This document shows positions 17,177-22,550 of a DNA stretch of 22,550 nt, one piece after another. The translations under genes were made by a program, and so were the position numbers. The stretch comes from an uncultured Marinilabiliaceae bacterium (lineage in GTDB: Bacteria > Bacteroidota > Bacteroidia > Bacteroidales > Marinilabiliaceae), in contig CAJONN010000026.1 of assembly GCA_905235955.1 (NCBI GenBank), positions 1 through 22,550 of the forward strand, written 5' to 3'. The first letter of the stretch is position 1, and every line of letters begins with the position of its first letter. The notes beneath the pieces are model-generated. The model saw only the letters and a list, made by a program, of their open reading frames with translations, did no database searches and was not told the origin of the DNA.

Positions 17177-17581
17177 ATGATTGAATCAAAAACCAACATA
17201 CGTGTAAGATATGCCGACACCGACAAAATGGGTGTTGTTTACCACTCAAACTATGCCATATACTTTGAAGTAGGACGCACTGAAATGTTTAGAGAAATAG
17301 GGCTGCCGTATGACGAAATGGAACGCAACAACATAATGCTTCCCCTCGTCGACCTACACATCAACTACAAACGCCCAGCTCTGTACGATGACCTTATTAC
17401 TGTAACTACTCGCCTCAACGAGCTACCCGGTGTCAAAATCCGTTTCGACTACGAGATACACAACGAAAAAGGTGAACTGCTTGTTGATGGCTACGCTACC
17501 CTCGTATTCATCGATACACTACGCAACCGACCTACACGTATGCCTGAAAACATCAAAAACATCATTGCTAAATATTTCTGA
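17177..17581 (+). CDS. Hotdog-fold acyl-CoA thioesterase (YbgC/4HBT type)
   Basis: This 134-residue cytosolic enzyme probably hydrolyses acyl-CoA thioesters. The 4HBT/YbgC active-site motif is intact: RYADTDKMGVVYHSNY, with catalytic D16 and the following G-V-V-Y-H-x-N-Y helix entrance. The remaining strands (INYKRPALYDDLITVTTRL; FDYEIHNEKGELLVDGYATLVFID) fit a single hotdog domain, and the length is normal. It lies 3 nt after the LysE exporter and shares its transcript. In gamma-proteobacteria YbgC sits with tol-pal genes, but no tol-pal gene is here, so the substrate and role remain open. Confidence 0.93.
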   Translation: MIESKTNIRVRYADTDKMGVVYHSNYAIYFEVGRTEMFREIGLPYDEMERNNIMLPLVDLHINYKRPALYDDLITVTTRLNELPGVKIRFDYEIHNEKGELLVDGYATLVFIDTLRNRPTRMPENIKNIIAKYF

Positions 17582-17583
17582 TA

Positions 17584-17656
17584 TTTTTTTCGCACACTGT
17601 TTTTTTTCGCACAGATATAACACAGACGCTCAATCATTGAAACCTTTCATCTGTGC
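17584..17656. repeat. Short direct and inverted repeats in the thioesterase-yitT gap
   Basis: T7-CGCACA occurs twice in tandem (about 17584-17596 and 17603-17613). GCACAGAT (17609-17616) is the exact inverted complement of ATCTGTGC (17649-17656), with a 32-nt spacer. The arrangement could form a weak stem-loop, but no T-run follows, so it is not a standard terminator. Confidence 0.4.
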
Positions 17657-17725
17657 TAAAATATATTATTGTGTAATTATGTGTTAAAAATATATACAAA
17701 CATCACCGCATAGTTATATTATTCC

Positions 17726-17733
17726 TACATTTG
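17726..17733 (+). promoter_or_regulatory. -7 box of the yitT-HAM1 fusion gene
   Basis: TACATTTG matches TAnnTTTG exactly and lies 20 nt before the ATG. No TTTG is found at the -33 spacing. The leader CGTCCAATAATTGACAACAA is 16 of 20 identical to the lysE leader. Confidence 0.6.
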
Positions 17734-17753
17734 CGTCCAATAATTGACAACAA

Positions 17754-19406
17754 ATGGACAATAGTAGAAAAAAGTGGCTACTGAGCGAGTTGAGCGACTA
17801 TGCTATGATAGCCTTTGGAGTAATAATTTACTCAATCGGAATGACTGTTTTCATGCTACCTTATGGTCTGACTACGGGCGGTGTTGTAGGTATAGCATCG
17901 ATAATATATTATGCTACAGGCATCGAAATACAAGTAACATACGTACTTATAAATATCCTATTGCTCATTGCTGCTATCAAGGTGCTTGGCATAAGATTTT
18001 GCATCAAAACGATATATGCCGTTTTCCTCATGACTTTTGCTCTTTGGCTAATGCAGCGCCTCATCGAAGTACCTGACCCTAACAACGATGGGCAGATGAT
18101 TCTGCCACGTCTGATAGGCGATGAATCGTTTATGGCTTGCGTGCTTGGTGCTATTATTTGTGGTAGTGGCTTGGCAGTTTGCTTTGAACACAATGGTTCG
18201 ACAGGTGGCACCGACATTATTGCTGCCATCGTAAACAAATATCGCGCAATGAGTTTGGGCTCAGTGCTCAGAATATGCGATGTAACAATCATTGCATCGT
18301 GCTACTTTATTTTTCATGATTGGTATAGAGTGATATATGGCTGCGTAACACTTTTTGTATCGTCGATGACGCTCGATTATTGGATACAGAGGCATCGGCA
18401 GTCGGTGCAATTTATGATATTTTCGCGCAACTCTGAAGCCATAGCCAATGCTATTATCAACACTGGTCATGGAGCTACGATGCTGAAAGCTGAAGGCTGG
18501 TTTACTCACTCTGACAGACAGGTAATTATCAGTATTATACATAGGCGCGAGCAGGCAATGATACAGCGCATGGTGAAGCGCATCGACCCATACGCTTTTG
18601 TAAGCCTAAGCGATGCCAGCGAGGTGTGGGGCGAAGGATTTGACATAATGAAGGTGAGCGAAAGCAAAGAACAAAAAGCTAAGCGTGTATTGGTTTATGC
18701 AAGCAATAGTGTGCACAAACTATCAGAAGCTAGAGCTATTTTTGGCGACAAGTATGAGATACGCTCATTGGCCGATATCGGTTGCTATATTGACATACCT
18801 GAAGATGCTGACTCATTGCATGGCAATGCGTTGCTCAAAGCTCGTTTTGTAAAGATGTATTTTGGCTTCGACTGCATTGCCGACGATACTGCCCTTGAGT
18901 GTGTAGCCCTCAATGGCTTGCCCGGCATATATTCACGCAACTATGCAGCTGTTGACGAAAATGCTCCCAATGTAGCTACACGCAAGGTTACATACGAATG
19001 GAATGATGAGATATCGAACGAAATGCTAAACATATTGCATAGCCACAAGCCTATTGTTGACAAGCCAACCGACCACGATGTGAAAGCCAATATAGGCAAG
19101 CTACTGAGCAAGATGCAAGGACAAACCAATCGCTCGGCACGCTTGCACACTGTAATGGTGCTACTGACGGGCAACTACGAAGACCACAACAAGTGGCAAA
19201 CGCAAGTTTTTGACGGCATTTTGGAAGGAACTATTGCCGAACACGCAACTAATCATGTAGAAAACACTTTCTCATACGATTCGGTTTTTGTACCTAATGG
19301 CTATTCGCAAACAATTGCAGAACTTGGTGTAGATGTAAAAAATCAGATAAGTTCGCGCGCTATTGTTATTCGCAAACTCAAAACCGATTTGGAGCAGACA
19401 CACTAA
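17754..19406 (+). CDS. YitT membrane protein fused to a diverged RdgB/HAM1 NTP-pyrophosphatase domain
   Basis: The 550-residue protein joins two normally separate genes. Residues 1-298 are a complete YitT family protein: several membrane helices with TTGGVVGIASIIYYATG and NGSTGGTDIIAAIVNKYR. A soluble DUF2179 domain follows (218-298), ending EGFDIMKV, where YitT proteins usually stop. Residues 311-541 are HAM1/RdgB-like, a family that hydrolyses ITP, XTP and dITP to monophosphates. Kept are ASNSVHKL (N318, K322), NALLKA (K362), ADD (D377, D378), VKNQ (K529) and R535. Changed are the metal-site Glu of (E)GNALLK, now H356, the Gly after ADDT, now A380, FGYDP, now FSYDS (506-510), and SHR, now SSR (S534). 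An insert of about 35 residues (400-440) is also present. An internal ATG at 18648 could give the HAM1 part alone. Fusion is certain in this sequence; catalytic loss is inferred. Confidence 0.9.
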   Translation: MDNSRKKWLLSELSDYAMIAFGVIIYSIGMTVFMLPYGLTTGGVVGIASIIYYATGIEIQVTYVLINILLLIAAIKVLGIRFCIKTIYAVFLMTFALWLMQRLIEVPDPNNDGQMILPRLIGDESFMACVLGAIICGSGLAVCFEHNGSTGGTDIIAAIVNKYRAMSLGSVLRICDVTIIASCYFIFHDWYRVIYGCVTLFVSSMTLDYWIQRHRQSVQFMIFSRNSEAIANAIINTGHGATMLKAEGWFTHSDRQVIISIIHRREQAMIQRMVKRIDPYAFVSLSDASEVWGEGFDIMKVSESKEQKAKRVLVYASNSVHKLSEARAIFGDKYEIRSLADIGCYIDIPEDADSLHGNALLKARFVKMYFGFDCIADDTALECVALNGLPGIYSRNYAAVDENAPNVATRKVTYEWNDEISNEMLNILHSHKPIVDKPTDHDVKANIGKLLSKMQGQTNRSARLHTVMVLLTGNYEDHNKWQTQVFDGILEGTIAEHATNHVENTFSYDSVFVPNGYSQTIAELGVDVKNQISSRAIVIRKLKTDLEQTH

Positions 19407-20536
19407 AACTCTTTTATATAGCAACGTTTGCGTTTGTGCTGTATATGGTCAAGCATTTTCCACATTTGCACAGCAACTTTGTTATTTTCAAGCATTCCGG
19501 TAGTTTCAGCATATTGCACGCCATTATCTATAGCTGTGCGCCATAGTTCACTCATCAGTAGTGAAGCAATGCCCAAGCGCTGATATGTCGGACTTACTGC
19601 CGTAAGTAACAAGTCGATAACCTTCGGATGATGTAACGCTTTTAGGATATACGCCCACCCCAATGGCAACAACTTTCCTTTTGCTTTTTGCATAGCTTCT
19701 GACAACGATGGCAATGCTATAATAAAGCCTATAAGCTCGCCATCAGCACGTTCAGCAACTTTGATATATTGTGGTTGCAAAATGCCGATATATTTCTGAA
19801 TATAGAATTGCTTCAGGTCGTTATTGAAGGTAAATGTGCCAAACAGATGACCGAATGCGCTGTTGAAAAGCTCAAACATACGCGGAAGATACGCCTTTAG
19901 TTCCTTTTGCGATGAGATGGTTTTGCAATTTATTCCGTATCGTTGCTCTACATAATGCACTACTTCATCAACCTTGGGTGGCAATATTGTTGGTATATTT
20001 AGTCTAAACTCAAGCCAATCAGTTTGTTTCGTATAACCATTGGAGATAAAAAAGTCAGGATAATATGGTTTGCTATATTCAGATGCGACAGATGGCAAAT
20101 GCTCGAAACCTTCAACAAGCAAGCCTTGATGGTCGAAATTGCTAAAACCAAGCGGGCCATGGGCTGCCACAATACCTGTGTTGCGCAAATAGGCTTCAGC
20201 AGTTGCAAAAAGTGCATTGGCTACATGCCTATTGTTGATACACTCAAAACGCGACAACCTGCCATAGCGCATATTGTTTTTCTCTTGCCAAAGACGATTT
20301 ATAATAGTTGCAATGCGCCCAACTGTTTTGTCATTTTGCTTAGCTATCCACATTTTTACATCGCAAAACTGAAAAGCCGGATTGCTTTGAGGTGAAAGCA
20401 ATGCAAATTCGTCAGATATGAGTGGCGGCACCCATAGCGGGTCGGTGCGATAGAGCGAGTATGGTAGCATCACAAATTCATGAAGCAATGCCTTATTGCT
20501 AACTTCGAGCACCTTTATGTTTTCAGTAGATTCCAA
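19403..20536 (-). CDS. GNAT family N-acetyltransferase, long Bacteroidetes type
   Basis: This 377-residue protein has a C-terminal GNAT fold, and its acetyl-CoA binding motif A is visible as AVSPTYQRLGIASLL (residues 313-327). The N-terminal part (PYSLYRTDPLWVPPL, SPQSNPAFQFCDVKMWIA, VGRIATIIN) matches a widespread family whose substrate is unknown. The only in-frame start that gives the full N-terminus is TTG at 20536; an in-frame stop lies four codons before it, a GTG is at residue 9 and the first ATG at residue 23 would remove conserved sequence. A 14-bp tandem repeat directly precedes this TTG. The stop overlaps the stop of the convergent yitT fusion gene by 4 bp, leaving no room for a terminator between them. 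It probably follows chrA in the same transcript (39-nt gap). Confidence 0.85.
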   Translation of the reverse strand: MESTENIKVLEVSNKALLHEFVMLPYSLYRTDPLWVPPLISDEFALLSPQSNPAFQFCDVKMWIAKQNDKTVGRIATIINRLWQEKNNMRYGRLSRFECINNRHVANALFATAEAYLRNTGIVAAHGPLGFSNFDHQGLLVEGFEHLPSVASEYSKPYYPDFFISNGYTKQTDWLEFRLNIPTILPPKVDEVVHYVEQRYGINCKTISSQKELKAYLPRMFELFNSAFGHLFGTFTFNNDLKQFYIQKYIGILQPQYIKVAERADGELIGFIIALPSLSEAMQKAKGKLLPLGWAYILKALHHPKVIDLLLTAVSPTYQRLGIASLLMSELWRTAIDNGVQYAETTGMLENNKVAVQMWKMLDHIQHKRKRCYIKEF

Positions 20537-20567
20537 ACTTAAAACTTAGAACTTAAAACTTAGAACT
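20537..20567. repeat. 14-bp tandem repeat at the GNAT gene start
   Basis: The unit AACTTAAAACTTAG is repeated 2.3 times without error, from about 20536 to 20567, and fills nearly the whole gap between the chrA stop and the TTG start. Because the unit length is not a multiple of three and lies in the leader, copy-number change could alter spacing but not the reading frame. Confidence 0.75.
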
Positions 20568-20575
20568 AAAAAAAA

Positions 20576-21256
20576 TCAAAATCCAAACACTCCATAGACA
20601 ATGCCCCCTACAATGCCACTACCCAATATGGCATATATAAGATTCCAACGACATCGGATAGTGCCAACAAGTATGCTAACGAAGATGCCAATGCTGAGAA
20701 AAAACTGCACTTTGGACTGTGCAAGCGAGCCAAATGTTGCGCTATTAATACCATAGTTATAGGCAGCCGAGAAGAAGTGATGTAGCTGACAATAGTTTAT
20801 ATTGCATAGCAAAACAAGCACCGCCGAAGCCAATAGTCCGACAATAGCAGGACGTAATGTGCCAAAAATGCTATGCGTAACGATGCTATCTTTGTGTTTC
20901 AGAATGGCTTTGCTCACCAAAATCATAACAATAAAAGGCAACCAAACAACACTCAAAGTAGCCACAATAGCTCCCAAAATGCCCAGCAAGCAGATGAGCG
21001 ATGGATGTGCAATGCAGAGTGATTGCATAGCAGCATCGTTGACTACGGCAGTGTAGCCCGTGTAGGTAGCAGCATTGATGCCAATAGGTCCGGGTGTCAT
21101 TTGCGAAATAGCAACAATATCAGTAAATTCGGCATTATTGAGCCAATTATTTTTCACTACAACTTCGTTTTGAATGAATGAAAGCATAGCATATCCGCCA
21201 CCGAAGTTGAACAATCCGATTTTACTAAATGTAAGAAAAAGCCGTAGGAATATCAT
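20576..21256 (-). CDS. chrA: Chromate (CHR) family transporter, second half-size subunit
   Basis: This is a 226-residue CHR-family membrane protein of the short-chain type, which works as a pair of homologous subunits. The domain signature is present: FSKIGLFNFGGGYAMLSFIQNEVV near the start, then VAISQMTPGPIGINAATYTGY. About six hydrophobic helices follow. I place the start at ATG 21256 (MIFLRLFL), which gives the usual N-terminus and an ATGA overlap of 4 nt with the upstream chrA. A longer frame to 21349 would overlap that gene by about 97 nt and adds an arginine-rich extension with no family support. Members export chromate or exchange it for sulfate, but many are of untested substrate. Confidence 0.92.
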   Translation of the reverse strand: MIFLRLFLTFSKIGLFNFGGGYAMLSFIQNEVVVKNNWLNNAEFTDIVAISQMTPGPIGINAATYTGYTAVVNDAAMQSLCIAHPSLICLLGILGAIVATLSVVWLPFIVMILVSKAILKHKDSIVTHSIFGTLRPAIVGLLASAVLVLLCNINYCQLHHFFSAAYNYGINSATFGSLAQSKVQFFLSIGIFVSILVGTIRCRWNLIYAILGSGIVGGIVYGVFGF

Positions 21257-21801
21257 TTTTTGCCTCCTTTTTTCAGATACAAGCCGTAGCAATAGCCACC
21301 CAATGCTGCGCCTACAATTATCCACAGTGGCGACACGCCAAAAAGCCAAATAAGCAATGCAGAAGCTATGGGCAATATAACGTTGTGCCTATTGATATTT
21401 GCACGTCGGGCCATGCTAAATACGGGTGCAGCAATCAGTGCTACCACAGCAGGGCGAATGCCTTTGAAGATGGCTTCAATCCAATAGTTGTCATTGAATG
21501 TGGTAAAAAATATGGCTATGAGCAATATTATGACGAGCGACGGCACAATATTGCCAAGTGCAGCTATAATGCCACCTCTGATGCCATTGAGTTTGTAACC
21601 TATATGGCTTGCCATGTCAACTGCAAAGATGCCCGGCGTAGCTTGACTTACTGCCAATATGTCCATAAACTCCTCTTGGCTGAGCCATTTGTGGTGGTCA
21701 ACAACTTCGGCTTGCATCATTGGTACCATAGCCATTCCACCACCAAGTGTAAAGCCACTTATCTTCATAAATGTAACAAATAGTGTTGCGTTTATACCCA
21801 T
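21253..21801 (-). CDS. chrA: Chromate (CHR) family transporter, first half-size subunit
   Basis: This 182-residue membrane protein is the partner of the next gene. The CHR motifs are visible: FMKISGFTLGGGMAMVPMMQAEVV, then LAVSQATPGIFAVDMASHIGY and GNIVPSLVIILLIAIFF. The two subunits share the same layout, as expected for the paired short-chain CHR proteins that assemble with opposite membrane orientation. Its stop overlaps the second subunit's ATG by 4 nt (ATGA), implying coupled synthesis in equal amounts. It starts 23 nt after the DUF4250 gene. No chrB-type regulator is nearby, so a chromate-resistance role is not shown. Confidence 0.92.
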   Translation of the reverse strand: MGINATLFVTFMKISGFTLGGGMAMVPMMQAEVVDHHKWLSQEEFMDILAVSQATPGIFAVDMASHIGYKLNGIRGGIIAALGNIVPSLVIILLIAIFFTTFNDNYWIEAIFKGIRPAVVALIAAPVFSMARRANINRHNVILPIASALLIWLFGVSPLWIIVGAALGGYCYGLYLKKGGKK

Positions 21802-21824
21802 TTGTTTTATCCGTTAAAAAACTT

Positions 21825-22277
21825 TTATATTTTTAGCATCTGTTCAAGTGTAGCTACTGCATCGGCAAGGTCGGCACCAAAGAGCATGTGTTCGCGCAAG
21901 AAGCCTTGCCTATTTTTGGCTATGAGTGCATATAGTTCAGGCTCCATTGTGTCAAGATAAGATGTTATGGCATATTCTATGTCGTCTTTTTGCCACTCCA
22001 TTGTAGAGTATTGATACACACGCTGTTTCTGATGAAAAAAACAATATGCTGTTTCTATATTTTCTTTTGCTACCATTGAGTTGTTGTAACCTATTGGGCG
22101 CATTTGTCGCTGCTCCTCGCTATACACATATCCGTGTTTTTGCAAGTAGTTTTTCACCTCTTGTGGGTCTTTGCCAAAGTTGTAACATAGTGCTTCAAGA
22201 GTGTCAAACTCTTCGTCGCGCAAGAGCATGTTGATGCTCGATACGAGTATGGCTGGATCGGTTGGTAAATAATCCAT
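21825..22277 (-). CDS. DUF4250 protein with a second uncharacterised C-terminal domain
   Basis: The 150-residue protein has two parts. Residues 1-57 (MDYLPTDPAILVSSINMLLRD, FDTLEALCYNFG, GYVYSEEQRQMRP) match DUF4250, normally a stand-alone protein of about 60 residues with an N-terminal helix-turn-helix-like look. Residues 62-150 form a separate helical region (AYCFFHQKQRVYQYSTMEWQ, KDDIEYAITSYLDTM, LREHMLFGADLADAVATLEQML) that recalls a small uncharacterised Bacteroidetes family I cannot name. No signal peptide or membrane segment is present. It is the first gene of the chromate transporter operon, 23 nt upstream of chrA. A regulatory role by position is only a guess. Confidence 0.75.
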   Translation of the reverse strand: MDYLPTDPAILVSSINMLLRDEEFDTLEALCYNFGKDPQEVKNYLQKHGYVYSEEQRQMRPIGYNNSMVAKENIETAYCFFHQKQRVYQYSTMEWQKDDIEYAITSYLDTMEPELYALIAKNRQGFLREHMLFGADLADAVATLEQMLKI

Positions 22278-22409
22278 TGATATTAAGTCATTTACAAGTT
22301 ACCTATTACGTTATCTATAGATGTTTTTTTATGCCACAATTTTTGAGTTTGTCGAGCGAGAGTGTTTTTAACGACTCTATTTTTTTCTATATACATATTT
22401 TTATTTTAC

Positions 22410-22452
22410 TCAAGTTTTGCAAGTAGAAATGTACTACAAACAAATTTCCAAA
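22410..22452 (+). repeat. Dispersed intergenic repeat, copy B
   Basis: TCAAGTTTTGCAAGTAGAAAT and the following CAAACAA block align to 10069-10111 at 34 of 43 positions without gaps. It leads straight into the stem-forming element at 22458. Confidence 0.5.
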
Positions 22453-22457
22453 TTAGT

Positions 22458-22525
22458 CTTTTACTTTTTATTTCGCTACGCTCAATCATCTTCGGGTCTG
22501 TGCCGACAGAAAAAGTAACAAAAAG
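22458..22525 (+). repeat. Stem-forming intergenic element, cut by the window end
   Basis: CTTTT and ACTTTTT (22458-22469) are complementary to AAAAAGT (22510-22516) and AAAAG (22521-22525), leaving a bulge of four bases. The loop includes TTTCGCTACGCTC and CTTCGGGTCTGTGCCGACAG. I recall similar CTTTTTGTTACTTTTTCTGTCGGCAC stretches as scattered repeats in Bacteroidetes genomes; that is memory and not a search result. Confidence 0.45.
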
Positions 22526-22550
22526 AACTCGTCGCTGTTGCCACTCCGCT

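Larger units (their letters stand above)
22278..22550. other. Intergenic end region
   Basis: No credible gene lies here. The first 100 bp are AT-rich and should hold the promoter of the DUF4250-chrA unit, but I see no clean TAnnTTTG box; TAACTTG on the minus strand near 22294-22301 is the closest. Repeat copy B (22410-22452) and a stem-forming element (22458-22525) fill the rest, which runs off the window. Confidence 0.55.

Noticed and set aside
20536..20567. CRISPR-like repeats
   Set aside because: The 14-bp units are adjacent with no spacers and only 2.3 copies, and no cas genes are in the window.
21257..21349. N-terminal extension of the second chromate transporter subunit
   Set aside because: It overlaps the first subunit by about 97 bp and is Arg-rich without family resemblance; ATG 21256 gives an ATGA coupling.
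21253..22277. Chromate-resistance island
   Set aside because: The paired CHR proteins have no chrB, reductase or mobile genes nearby, and base composition does not differ from the surroundings.

Overview
The window looks like chromosome from a Bacteroidetes bacterium, probably of the order Bacteroidales. Several lines point there. Promoters have the TAnnTTTG -7 box typical of the phylum, best seen before the HU gene with a TTTG -33 box at 19-nt spacing. Shine-Dalgarno sequences are essentially absent. Several families are mostly or only known from Bacteroidetes (DUF4293, DUF5723), and the HU / tiny basic protein / RNase G order fits too. I see no phage, conjugative, CRISPR or IS genes, and no tRNA or rRNA. 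The base composition is moderately AT-rich and even throughout.

Layout. (1) 19-9897, all on the minus strand and tightly packed: PspC-domain protein, a frameshifted acyl-CoA synthetase, a large DPE2-like 4-alpha-glucanotransferase with two starch-binding domains, a two-META-domain lipoprotein (ATGA overlap with malQ), DUF4293 membrane protein, TRIC/UPF0126 channel and an AddB-like nuclease. (2) 9898-10264: the only gene-free gap over 300 bp, holding divergent promoters, a hairpin and one copy of a dispersed repeat. (3) 10265-19406, plus strand: DUF5723 outer-membrane protein; HU; a 28-residue very basic protein ending at a terminator; RNase G/E with its own terminator; M13 lipoprotein peptidase with a terminator; LysE exporter plus hotdog thioesterase; and an in-frame fusion of a YitT membrane protein to a diverged RdgB/HAM1 (NTP pyrophosphatase) domain. 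(4) 19403-22277, minus strand: a two-part DUF4250 protein, a pair of half-size CHR (chromate) transporter subunits joined by an ATGA overlap, and a GNAT acetyltransferase that probably starts at TTG. (5) 22278-22550: intergenic, with the second repeat copy and the start of a larger stem-forming repeat.

Most of this is household biology: information processing (RNase G, HU, AddB), alpha-glucan use (MalQ), lipid activation, secreted proteolysis and transport. The most unusual item is the YitT-HAM1 fusion at 17754-19406. Its HAM1 half keeps the fold signatures and paired aspartates but has lost the conserved glutamate and histidine, and it carries an insertion, so it may be a ligand-binding module rather than an enzyme. 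I found no obvious new defence or mobile system.
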